Shown here piece after piece: positions 35,971-44,283 of a stretch of DNA of 64,000 nucleotides; position 1 is the stretch's first letter, and every line of letters starts with the position of its first letter. Under the pieces are notes generated by a model. It saw only the letters and a program-made list of their open reading frames with translations. It had not been told where the DNA came from and did no database searches. Made by a program: the position numbers and the translations under genes. The stretch is from Riemerella anatipestifer (lineage in GTDB: Bacteria > Bacteroidota > Bacteroidia > Flavobacteriales > Weeksellaceae): the NCBI RefSeq assembly GCF_035666175.1, contig NZ_CP142016.1:1612001-1676000 (forward strand), given 5' to 3'.

Positions 35971-36427
35971 TGTTTTTTGGATTATGTTAGTATTGTTCTC
36001 TTCGGCTTCTTGCTCGTCGTTTGGAGATGAAGAGGTTAAGATGAATGACCTTAACGGAGTGTGGCATAAAAATAATCCACAAAAATTTGAGTTTGAAATA
36101 AAAGATGCTCAGAATCCTAAAAATATTATCTTTGTTATACGAAATAATAATGATTATCCTTTTAGTAACCTCTACCTCATTAGTAAGATAAGTAAAGGGA
36201 ATAAGGTTTTAGGGAAGATAGACACTCTAAACTATGTGTTAGCAATGCCAAATGGAGAGTGGATAGGCAGTGGTTTTGGTTCTACAAAGGAAACATTATT
36301 TCAATATAAGGTTAATTATAAATTTCCTGAAAATGGAGTCTATAACATAGAGCTTAAACAAGCGATGAGAAAAGATACTTTAAAGGGAATAGAAGATATA
36401 GGGGTAACAATCCAATCACTAAAATAG
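35957..36427 (+). CDS. gldH: Gliding motility lipoprotein GldH
   Basis: This 156-residue lipoprotein starts at ATG 35957, giving a signal ending SSASC, the lipidated Cys near residue 18. The body (FIFVIRNNNDYPFSNLYLI-like, GEWIGSGFGSTKE, LKGIEDIGVTI) matches GldH, required for gliding motility in Flavobacterium. Its position between ricT and a class A PBP is the usual one. Presence of GldH does not prove motility; some members of this group keep gld genes for type IX secretion. Confidence 0.88.
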   Translation: MTKVNVFWIMLVLFSSASCSSFGDEEVKMNDLNGVWHKNNPQKFEFEIKDAQNPKNIIFVIRNNNDYPFSNLYLISKISKGNKVLGKIDTLNYVLAMPNGEWIGSGFGSTKETLFQYKVNYKFPENGVYNIELKQAMRKDTLKGIEDIGVTIQSLK

Positions 36428-36439
36428 AATTTAATTAAG

Positions 36440-38803
36440 ATGACTTCTGATAAAAATCAAAAACAAACCTTTCCTCTTCCTCCCAAAAAGAAGAAGAATA
36501 ACGGATATAGAAAATGGATTAAGTTAATATGGCTAGGTTTAGTGGGCTTTGTAGTAGGTGTAGCAGCTTTGTTTTTTGCAACCTCTCAAGGTCTTTTAGG
36601 AGAAATGCCAGATGTACAAGATTTGGAGAATCCTGATATTTATGTAGCTTCGGAGATTATCTCTTCAGATGGGGTAACTTTAGGTAAATTTGAAATGGAG
36701 AAAACAGATCCTATTACCTATAAGGATATGCCTCCTCATTTAATTTATGCTTTACAAGCTAAAGAAGATGAGAGATTTAAGGAGCATTCAGGGATAGATT
36801 TAAAGTCTATACTGAGGGCTATTCGTTTTGGAGGTGATAGAGGTGGAGGTTCTACCATTACCCAGCAGTTAGCGAAACTTTTATTTACTAAAAAAGCGTC
36901 CACTAATAAATTTAGAAGGGTTACCCAAAAACTTAAAGAATGGGTAGTGGCGGTAAGTCTTGAGAAGCGTTATACCAAAGAGGAAATCATTACGATGTAC
37001 TTCAATAAGTTTGATTTTACATACAACGCTCATGGTATAGAGATGGCGTCAAAGATTTACTTTAATAAGAAAACTAAAGATTTAACACTTCCTGAAGCTG
37101 CTATGTTTGTAGCGATGTTGGAGGCACCTGTGGCCAATAATCCGCTTCGTAATGAGGAACGAGCTAAGAAGAGGAGAGATGTGGTACTTAAGCAAATGTT
37201 AGAAACAGGCTACATAGACCAAGCAACTTACGAAAAAGCAGTTGCACAACCATTAGTGGTTAATTACACTCCAATTAAAAACATTACAGAAGGAAATTCT
37301 GCTTATTACAAATATTATCTTAGAAAAGAAATTGCTCAGTATCTAAAAGATTATGAGAAGAAAACAGGCAAGTCGGTTAATTTGTTTAGAGATGGGCTCA
37401 AGATTTATGTAACATTAGATTCTAGAATGCAGAAGTATGCAGAGGAAGCTATTAAGGAACATTTAACTCAACTACAGAAATCTTTTGATGCAGAGCAGAG
37501 AAGAAATCCTAGTCGACCGTTCTATAAGGTAAGTAAAGACCGTCAAAATAGAATTATGATGAGGGCGGTTAAGCGTACAGGGCGTTATCAGCAGCTTTTA
37601 GCATCAGGTATGCCAGAAGACTCTATTATTATGGAGTTTCATAAACCTACTAAACTAACGAGATTTACATGGGATGGAGAGGAAGAAGTTGAAATGTCTC
37701 CTTGGGATTCTATCCGCTATCATAAGCAAATTGCACAGGCTGGGTTAATGTCTATGGATCCATCTACTGGAGATATTAAGGCGTGGGTAGGAGGTATAGA
37801 TTGGCAACATTTTCAGTATGACCATGTAAGACAAGGTAAAAGACAGGTGGGGTCAACATTTAAACCATTTGTTTATGCAGCTGCTATTATGAATTTGGGA
37901 ATGACGCCTTGTACACCTATTTCTAATGCAACATATACCAAGGGAAGCTGGAGAGTTTTAGGCTCTGGAGGTTCGCTTACACTTAGAGATGCTTTAGCTC
38001 ATTCTAAAAACCCTGTAGCTGCAAGGCTTATAGAATCTGTGGGAGTAGATAATGTGATTCAGTTAGCTAGAGATTTAGGAGTTGAAAGTGATATTCCTAG
38101 AAACAATACAATTGCACTAGGTTCTTCCGAAATTACAATATACGAAATGCTAGGAGCTTATAGTACTTTTGCCAACTTTGGTAACTATGTGAAACCTGAG
38201 ATGATATGGCGTATAGAAGATGCCAATGGTAGGGTAATAACAGAAGTAAAATCTGAGTTAAAAGAAATAATGAATGAGAAGTATGCTTATTCTATGATTG
38301 ATTTGATGAAAGGTGTGGCTGCCTATGGTACAGCATCTGGAGAGCTAAGAAGAAAAGGCATTAGTGCAGGTGTTGAAATCGCAGCCAAAACAGGTACAAC
38401 TAACGATAACTCAGATGGTTGGTTTATAGGTATGGTGCCGAAATTAGCCACAGGCGTTTGGGTTGGTTGGGAAGATAGAGATACTCACTTCTGGAGTACA
38501 GGTGAAGGGCAAGGTGCTAAGATGGCATTACCTATATGGGCTCTATTTATGAAGAAAGTATGGGCGAATAAGAGTCTGAATATATCTCCAGAGGAAAAAT
38601 TTGTAAAACCTTCGGATTGGACGAATGGTTGTGATGATCTTAGAGGTATGGGAGGCTATGGCGACGAAGGAGGGCTACAAACTTTAGATGAGTTAAGAAA
38701 CCCTAAACCAGTAGAGGCTAAGCCTAAAGGCTCTTCTACAGGGCGGGAAGAAAATATAAATGAGAAATTAAACTCTTCAGAGGAAATAGATTTTAATCAA
38801 TAA
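36440..38803 (+). CDS. Class A penicillin-binding protein (PBP1A-type)
   Basis: This 787-residue bifunctional peptidoglycan synthase has a cytoplasmic basic N-terminus, one membrane helix (about 30-50), a GT51 transglycosylase domain (KEDERFKEHSGID with catalytic Glu; GGSTITQQLAK) and a transpeptidase domain with STFK (active Ser), SKN and KTGTTN. It polymerises and crosslinks peptidoglycan at the inner membrane. The C-terminal tail is Asn- and Lys-rich. It follows gldH by 12 bp. Confidence 0.93.
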   Translation: MTSDKNQKQTFPLPPKKKKNNGYRKWIKLIWLGLVGFVVGVAALFFATSQGLLGEMPDVQDLENPDIYVASEIISSDGVTLGKFEMEKTDPITYKDMPPHLIYALQAKEDERFKEHSGIDLKSILRAIRFGGDRGGGSTITQQLAKLLFTKKASTNKFRRVTQKLKEWVVAVSLEKRYTKEEIITMYFNKFDFTYNAHGIEMASKIYFNKKTKDLTLPEAAMFVAMLEAPVANNPLRNEERAKKRRDVVLKQMLETGYIDQATYEKAVAQPLVVNYTPIKNITEGNSAYYKYYLRKEIAQYLKDYEKKTGKSVNLFRDGLKIYVTLDSRMQKYAEEAIKEHLTQLQKSFDAEQRRNPSRPFYKVSKDRQNRIMMRAVKRTGRYQQLLASGMPEDSIIMEFHKPTKLTRFTWDGEEEVEMSPWDSIRYHKQIAQAGLMSMDPSTGDIKAWVGGIDWQHFQYDHVRQGKRQVGSTFKPFVYAAAIMNLGMTPCTPISNATYTKGSWRVLGSGGSLTLRDALAHSKNPVAARLIESVGVDNVIQLARDLGVESDIPRNNTIALGSSEITIYEMLGAYSTFANFGNYVKPEMIWRIEDANGRVITEVKSELKEIMNEKYAYSMIDLMKGVAAYGTASGELRRKGISAGVEIAAKTGTTNDNSDGWFIGMVPKLATGVWVGWEDRDTHFWSTGEGQGAKMALPIWALFMKKVWANKSLNISPEEKFVKPSDWTNGCDDLRGMGGYGDEGGLQTLDELRNPKPVEAKPKGSSTGREENINEKLNSSEEIDFNQ

Positions 38804-38823
38804 GGAAAAGTAAATGTATAATA

Positions 38824-38857
38824 AAAATCGCTCTTAGAAATTTCTAAGAGCGATTTT
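38824..38857 (+). terminator. Terminator of the ricT-gldH-PBP1A cluster
   Basis: A perfect 34-bp palindrome (AAAATCGCTCTTAGAAA and its reverse complement) lies 20 bp after the PBP stop codon and ends in a T run. Confidence 0.85.
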
Positions 38858-39052
38858 GCTTGATACTACCCAGTAAAAATAAAGCGAGAGATAGTATTTA
38901 TAATTCCAAATTGAATTATATTCAAAGCGAGTATTAGGTTTTACAGTGTCCTTTTTATTTTATAAGTTATATTTCTAAAAGAATCTATTAGCTTGGCGTT
39001 AATTTGTAGAATGGTCTGAATTTAGGCTTTTGGATTATTTTAGTTTTATAAA

Positions 39053-40033
39053 ACTCGTTGTGCATTTTAAATAATACTGATTTTTAGATGATTTAATTTT
39101 CTTTGGAAGATAAATTTATTGATATATTGAATAACCGTTGCGGCGGTTATTTTACTGATTATCCTTGTTTTAAAGCCTTCAAAAGTTTTAGCATAGTTTC
39201 TTTTAATCATAAATTGGTCGCAAAGTTGAGAGAAAAATGTCTCAATTCGTTTTCGCTTTTTCTTGTACAATGAAAATTGAGGAATATAATCTTTCTGATT
39301 ACTTCTCATTGGTGTATCTAATTTAATATTAGCATAGTTAAATAAATCTATTTGAACTTTTGCTGATAAATAGCCTCTATCTCCAATTAAAGTACAGTTT
39401 CGCATTTGCTCACCAATATCTTTTAAATAGTGGATGTCGTGAACGGATGCAGGGCTTATATCAAAATTCTTAATCAACACCATTTAAAGAACATACTGCG
39501 TGTAGTTTATAGCCATAGAAATATAATTTCTGTGAAGCACAATAACCATATGTTGGTGAAGAATAGGATTGCTCTTTACAAATTTTTGAACGAGTAGAAC
39601 GAGCGTTTTCACAAACTTTCATTGGCATGCTATCAACGATAAAAATATCTTCAAACTCATTGAACTCCATCGAAATACGCTGTCTAATTTGCTCTGTTTG
39701 TAGGGATAGTCTTCGTTTTCGCTTATTGTAAACACTTCTTTCAATTTTGTTTATCAGAGAGTTTGGCAATTTTCTAAATAACTGTAATTCGCTATCAATA
39801 CTCAAGTATTCAGCAGTAATATTAAGACTTATGACTTCTAAATCGCTCATTTTAGGTGTTCTTCTCTGATAACTAATCAGTTGATTTTCTGAAAAAAGTC
39901 CTAAAACTTCCAAAATTCTTTCATATATTTGCTCTAAGTTGTTCATTTATATCGTTTTATAGCAAAAACAATATACTGATTTTCAGTCTAATAAACAACT
40001 CTTGTTTTTTTCATTTCATAATGCACAACGGGT
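39053..40033 (-). mobile_element. IS982-family insertion sequence, about 981 bp
   Basis: The ends are inverted repeats: ACTCGTTGTGCATT at 39053 inward and, read from the other side, ACCCGTTGTGCATT ending at 40033, with one mismatch in the first 14 bases and partial match beyond. The element is full-length for the family and contains a frameshifted transposase on the minus strand. No clear target duplication flanks it (left AT-rich TTTTATAAA, right TATTCTTAA). Riemerella elements of this family are known, which fits the host inference. The right end lies inside an ABC ATPase gene. Confidence 0.8.
39067..39946 (-). pseudogene. IS982-family transposase, frameshifted
   Basis: Two overlapping minus-strand frames encode the N-terminal 158 residues (39946 down to 39470) and the C-terminal 138 residues (39483 down to 39067) of a single IS982 transposase. 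The DDE residues are FIVDSMP, LIGDRGY and RIETFFSQL. The join near 39478 (SLNGV then KNFDIS) is best explained by one inserted base. IS982 elements normally use one frame, so this copy is probably dead unless the shift is a sequencing error. Confidence 0.85.
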
Positions 40034-40559
40034 TATTCTTAATGTCAAAGAAAAAGAAAAGTTATCTATCAGTGGAAGAAATGGTTGTGGGAAATCTACA
40101 TTACTCAATATCATTTGTGGTAAGCTAAAAGGAGATATTGAAATTAAGAACTCCCTTTCAATGGGGTATTATGGAGGGCATATTTCTCTAAACAAAGATT
40201 TGTCATTAGCTAATCATAAAGATTTATTTAAAGAAGAATTGTTGTTAGATGTTTTTCAGAATCTAGTATTTGGTTTGGAGTTTAAATCTTTTTACAACAC
40301 TAAGATAAAAAATCTATCTCAAGGAAATGTCGTAAAGGCACATATGGTATTTATTCTTTCTCTAAATAGGGAAATATTTATTTTGGATGAGCCTACTGAA
40401 AACTTAGATAATGTTTCTGTAGATTATTTATCAAACTTCATTAGACAATCTAACAAAAGATATATTATTGTTTCTCACGACCGTCACTTTGTATCCAAAA
40501 CTTGTGAAAATCATTATATGATTAATGAAAAAACACTGCAAAAATATGAAATCAATTAA
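40002..40559 (+). CDS. ABC transporter ATP-binding protein, 5' end replaced by IS sequence
   Basis: This 185-residue ATPase has Walker A GRNGCGKS (residues 30-37), signature LSQGN, Walker B IFILDEPT and the H-loop SHDRH. It lacks the usual first strand and A-loop aromatic, about 10-18 residues. The only start found is TTG at 40002 inside the IS end, so the first 11 codons come from the IS. It is followed by a membrane protein overlapping by 14 bp, as in ABC export operons. Expression is uncertain because the native promoter and start are gone; it may be a pseudogene. Confidence 0.7.
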   Translation: MFFSFHNAQRVILNVKEKEKLSISGRNGCGKSTLLNIICGKLKGDIEIKNSLSMGYYGGHISLNKDLSLANHKDLFKEELLLDVFQNLVFGLEFKSFYNTKIKNLSQGNVVKAHMVFILSLNREIFILDEPTENLDNVSVDYLSNFIRQSNKRYIIVSHDRHFVSKTCENHYMINEKTLQKYEIN

Positions 40560-41205
40560 ACTATTCTTCGCATCCAGATATAATGTTATTTCCATTACTA
40601 TAGTGTCTATATTGCAGTATTTACTCTATTATTTTTTCTTGGATATTAGCAGTAGCAATCATAAAAACAATATTTTTTTTCAATCTAATATAGTTTCTAT
40701 CCTCAGCTTTTCATTCTATATGCTCGTTTTTTATAAATTATTTAGTGATGGCTATTACCGACTTATTGCTATTAATTTTTCGAAAAATAAGAGTATTGGT
40801 ATTGTTTATACGGATATTTTAAGAATATTACTTATTGGTGTTTTTAGTTGGATGCTTGTTTATTGCATATCCATCCTTATTTATTACGGAAAGTCAAACT
40901 TTGATTTTGAATATATAAAAAAGTATTTTATTTACTTCGTGCTATTTCAGTTATTTCTCTCTCTCTTTGCTTATTATTTGATGTCTATAAAACCAAGTGT
41001 CTGGACTGTTTTCATTAGTATAGGGTATCTGTTTTTTGAAGATACTATTGTGATGATGAATAAAGATACAATCGGGAATTATCTACCAAAAGAAATCTTT
41101 GTAAGATTGTTTACAGAAAACTCTATACTAACTATTTCTGTTAGTTTGGTATATATATCTATACTGTTATTATTAATTTATAAAAAAAACTATAAAACGA
41201 TTTAA
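40546..41205 (+). CDS. Hydrophobic membrane protein, probable ABC permease
   Basis: This 219-residue protein has about six membrane helices (near residues 14-30, 48-66, 85-110, 128-148, 155-170, 195-212), with few other features. I do not recognise a family. I start it at ATG 40546 because the gene overlaps the ATPase by 14 bp there, typical of coupled ABC pairs. Tandem order ATPase-permease-GLPGLI suggests it is the membrane partner of the truncated ATPase. Substrate unknown. Confidence 0.75.
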   Translation: MKSIKLFFASRYNVISITIVSILQYLLYYFFLDISSSNHKNNIFFQSNIVSILSFSFYMLVFYKLFSDGYYRLIAINFSKNKSIGIVYTDILRILLIGVFSWMLVYCISILIYYGKSNFDFEYIKKYFIYFVLFQLFLSLFAYYLMSIKPSVWTVFISIGYLFFEDTIVMMNKDTIGNYLPKEIFVRLFTENSILTISVSLVYISILLLLIYKKNYKTI

Positions 41206-41207
41206 TT

Positions 41208-41987
41208 ATGAAGAATTTAGTTATATTAGTTTTAGTGTTGACATTTGAGAATATATTTTCTCAATACAGATTTGTTTATCGTATAGATTTCAAGATTGAC
41301 TCCCTGAATAAGGATTTCGTTCAATCAGAAAATTTTAATTTGGACATTACCAGTAATGGGTCTGTTTTTTACCCAGAAGTTTTTTCAGAGTGGGCTTCTA
41401 TTTATCAAAATAATGGGTCTGTAAGCAAAAGTAAGCTCCCAGAAACTAAATTAGATTATATGATACAGAAGAATTATAAAGATGGAGAAACTTATTTCAG
41501 AGAAATGATTGGAGCAAACTTGTATGAAATGCGTGAACCACGAAAAATTACTTGGAAACATTCTAATGAAACACAGCAATATAATAATTATAAAGTGAAA
41601 AAAGCAACTACTACTTTTGCTGGAAGACAATGGGAAGCGTGGTTTTCAGATGAATTCCTTGTCAATGATGGACCGTATAAATTTAAGGGATTGCCAGGTT
41701 TGATTTTGAAGATAAAAGACACGCACTCAGACTACGAAATCTTTCTTGTAGAAGTAAAGAAAATAGACCATCCGTTTACCTTTGATTTTTTTAATCATAT
41801 AAGAATTAAGACATTGAGTATAGACTACGACGCCTATCTCAAAAAGAATCAAAGTTTTAAAGAAAATCCAGCGTTGATGTTTATAGAAATGGGTATCCAG
41901 TTGCCGCCTGAAGAAATGAAAAAGTTTTCAGAAGCCCGTAAAAGTATAAATGCCAAACAAAATAATAAAATAGAATTAACCTATTAA
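41208..41987 (+). CDS. GLPGLI-family secreted protein
   Basis: This 259-residue protein has a signal peptide (MKNLVILVLVLTFENIFSQ) and the full family pattern: FAGRQWEAWFSDEFLVNDGPYKFKGLPGLILKIKDTHSDYEI. Its stop is followed by a hairpin terminator. It starts 2 bp after the stop of the ABC permease-like gene, so it is in the same transcript. Intact, unlike the paralogue at 16874-17746. Molecular role unknown. Confidence 0.88.
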   Translation: MKNLVILVLVLTFENIFSQYRFVYRIDFKIDSLNKDFVQSENFNLDITSNGSVFYPEVFSEWASIYQNNGSVSKSKLPETKLDYMIQKNYKDGETYFREMIGANLYEMREPRKITWKHSNETQQYNNYKVKKATTTFAGRQWEAWFSDEFLVNDGPYKFKGLPGLILKIKDTHSDYEIFLVEVKKIDHPFTFDFFNHIRIKTLSIDYDAYLKKNQSFKENPALMFIEMGIQLPPEEMKKFSEARKSINAKQNNKIELTY

Positions 41988-42101
41988 TTTCCCATACTGT
42001 TCTGAAAAGTGCTTGAAATTCAATCTTTGTTATTTTTGAAATTGGGAGGAAACTAAAAAACAAATACAAACTTTTTTGTATAAAAGATATGAGAAAAAAC
42101 A

Positions 42102-42141
42102 AAAAACCTCGTTTCTAAATGTTCTCAGAAACGAGGTTTTT
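42102..42141. terminator. Bidirectional terminator between GLPGLI and SPOR genes
   Basis: AAAAACCTCGTTTCT (42102-42116) pairs exactly with AGAAACGAGGTTTTT (42127-42141). It stands between convergent genes and can end both transcripts. Confidence 0.85.
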
Positions 42142-42158
42142 GTTTTTAGAGAAATGTC

Positions 42159-42695
42159 TTAGAGGGCATCTGTACAAAAAATCATATATTTTACGGGAAT
42201 AGCAGATTTAAAATAACCTCTTATATTTCTTAAATCGCTTGCTGCTCCTTCCTTGGTGAAATAGCTACCCGCCAATACTTTGTAATTTGGTCTAAGAGAA
42301 GCATCTAGCTGTACTTTTATGTACGGAAATCTCCTTCTGAAATACTGAGCAACCTCGTCCGCTTCGGCTTTACTTTTTACAACTACAAGTTGTATTTTAT
42401 ATCCCAATATTCTAGGATTTTTTCTGCAAATTTCAGCATTAGACAAATTTTTGTTAGTATTTGTTGTGTTAGAGGATGCTATATAATCAGATTTTTCTGC
42501 TTTCTTCACCGTGCTTTCTTTTGTTGCACACCCTTTTTCTAAATTATCTAGCAGAGAACTAATGTTTTTATCAGTAGTGATACTAAGCTCTGTACCTTCT
42601 AATGTATCTTTTTTTATAACCGTATTTTGTGCATTACAAAAAGAAAAGGCAAGAAAGAATAAAGCATAAAAGCTTGAGTTTATTAATTTTTTCAT
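42159..42695 (-). CDS. SPOR-domain-like secreted protein
   Basis: This 178-residue protein has a signal peptide (MKKLINSSFYALFFLAFSFCNAQ), a variable middle part and a C-terminal SPOR-like domain (about 100-170) with YKIQLVVVKSKAEADEVAQYF and YKVLAGSYFTKEGAASDLRNI. SPOR domains bind denuded peptidoglycan glycan strands. The partner cell-wall enzyme is not adjacent. The gene is divergent from actA. Confidence 0.8.
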   Translation of the reverse strand: MKKLINSSFYALFFLAFSFCNAQNTVIKKDTLEGTELSITTDKNISSLLDNLEKGCATKESTVKKAEKSDYIASSNTTNTNKNLSNAEICRKNPRILGYKIQLVVVKSKAEADEVAQYFRRRFPYIKVQLDASLRPNYKVLAGSYFTKEGAASDLRNIRGYFKSAIPVKYMIFCTDAL

Positions 42696-42718
42696 TTGAA
42701 AGTGTTAAAAATATTCGG

Positions 42719-42749
42719 CAAAAATACTAAAAGTAAAAAATATACCAAG
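42719..42749 (-). promoter_or_regulatory. Flavobacterial promoter for the SPOR-domain gene
   Basis: On the minus strand, CTTG (42746-42749) and TATTTTTG (42719-42726) are separated by 19 bp, fitting TTTG / TAnnTTTG with one mismatch. It lies 24 bp upstream of the start codon. Confidence 0.55.
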
Positions 42750-42828
42750 TGCCAAAATTTAAAAAGACGACCTGGTAGTTTAGAATAATTATAAATTAGT
42801 TAAATATGATAATTTACACCCATTCTAG

Positions 42829-42860
42829 TCTGTTAAATTTGTGTTAATGTCTTATTTTTG
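42829..42860 (+). promoter_or_regulatory. Probable promoter of the act operon
   Basis: TATTTTTG (42853-42860) matches the TAnnTTTG -7 consensus. TCTG (42829-42832) stands 20 bp upstream as an imperfect -33 box. ActA begins 50 bp downstream. It faces the promoter of the SPOR gene. Confidence 0.5.
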
Positions 42861-42909
42861 CCCAACTGAATATAAAATTCATTTTTATTAATAACCCAAG
42901 ATTATATAA

Positions 42910-44259
42910 ATGATTAGTTGGAGAAAGCATTACAAAAAGGGATTGATAGCTATAGGATTATTGCTATCAACTAGTGCTTCTGTGTACTCACAGGATGCTG
43001 CAAGTGGCGACCCAAAGAATGGGGAAACGCTTTTTAAAACCAATTGTGCTGCCTGTCATGCGTTAGATAAACAAATGGTAGGTCCTGCTCTGGGAGGTGT
43101 GGTTGATAGGCTGCAAACCGAGCAAGGGCTGGGGGCAGATTGGTTACATAAGTGGATAAAAGACAACAAGGCTCTCAGGGCGTCGGGAGACAAGTATGCT
43201 AATGAAGTTTTTGAAAAGTTCAACAAGACGGAAATGACTACGTTTCCAGGGCTTTCGGAAAAAGATATTGATGATATCTTAGCGTATACCACAAACCCTC
43301 CTGTTGTTGACCCACCTGCTGCTGATGCGGCAGCAGAAGCTAATAATTTAGATACTATAAAGAAGGCACAACAGGAGCGTACTAACTCTACAATAGTTTT
43401 GGTATCATTACTATTTATTGCGGCATTGTTAGTATGGTTGTTATTAAGACTTAGACAGTTGGTTAAACTTAGCCAAAGTGATGAGTTGTCAGAGCTTAAT
43501 GCGACTAGAACGCAATCTTTTGGTGAGCTTTACCAGAAGTATCATTATGTAGGTAAGGGTGTTTTAGCGGTACTGGCTATATTGGCGGTTTATGGTGTTT
43601 GGAACTGGCTGATGTGGGTAGGTGTTTATAAGGGGTATAAACCTGAGCAGCCTATCTATTTCTCTCACAAAATTCACGCAGGCGAAAATAAGATAGACTG
43701 TCAGTTGTGTCACTCAAGTGCTAAGTATGGTAAGGTTTCAGAAATTCCTTCACTTAATGTTTGTATGAACTGTCATAAAAATATTTCAGAATATAAAGGT
43801 AACTATATTGAACCTGGTAAATCTAAAGAATTCTATACTGCTGAAATTAAAAAGATTTACGCTGCGGTTGGTTGGGATGAAACTACTCAGTCTTATACAG
43901 GTAAAACTCAACCTGTGGAATGGGTGAGAATCCACAATATGCCTGATTTTGTTTACTTTAATCACGCACAGCACGTAGTAGCTGGAGAGGCAGCTATTAA
44001 AAAGGCTAAAAATGTAGATGTGGTTTGTAAGGCTTGTCACGGTGCTATAGATACTATGAATGTAGCTAAAATGGCAAATGATTTCACTATGGGATGGTGT
44101 ATCGACTGTCATAGAAGTACAGAAGTAGATATGAATAACGATTACAACAAAGAGTATTTCAAAAACTTACATGATAAGTTGAAAAAACAGTACGGCGAAG
44201 GCACTAAAATTACAGTAGATGCTATCGGTGGACTAGAGTGTGGTAAATGTCATTATTAA
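42910..44259 (+). CDS. actA: Alternative Complex III multihaem cytochrome c subunit ActA
   Basis: This 449-residue subunit has an N-terminal signal peptide ending VYSQ, then a class I cytochrome c domain with CAACH (46-50), a membrane helix (about 160-180), a second helix (about 215-235) and a multihaem domain with CQLCH (about 264), CMNCH (about 285), CKACH (about 373), CIDCH (about 397) and CGKCH (about 444). That is six CxxCH sites: the classical five plus one in the fused N-terminal domain. It passes electrons from the quinol-oxidising complex to downstream carriers on the periplasmic side. First gene of the act operon. Confidence 0.93.
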   Translation: MISWRKHYKKGLIAIGLLLSTSASVYSQDAASGDPKNGETLFKTNCAACHALDKQMVGPALGGVVDRLQTEQGLGADWLHKWIKDNKALRASGDKYANEVFEKFNKTEMTTFPGLSEKDIDDILAYTTNPPVVDPPAADAAAEANNLDTIKKAQQERTNSTIVLVSLLFIAALLVWLLLRLRQLVKLSQSDELSELNATRTQSFGELYQKYHYVGKGVLAVLAILAVYGVWNWLMWVGVYKGYKPEQPIYFSHKIHAGENKIDCQLCHSSAKYGKVSEIPSLNVCMNCHKNISEYKGNYIEPGKSKEFYTAEIKKIYAAVGWDETTQSYTGKTQPVEWVRIHNMPDFVYFNHAQHVVAGEAAIKKAKNVDVVCKACHGAIDTMNVAKMANDFTMGWCIDCHRSTEVDMNNDYNKEYFKNLHDKLKKQYGEGTKITVDAIGGLECGKCHY

Positions 44260-44283
44260 TAACAGAAAACTAGAAGTATCAAA

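Noticed and set aside
39053-40033. Target-site duplication of the IS
   Set aside because: The flanking bases on both sides do not match beyond chance AT content.
40002-40559. ABC-F translation factor because of the SHDRHF motif
   Set aside because: Only one ATPase domain is present and a membrane partner follows directly.
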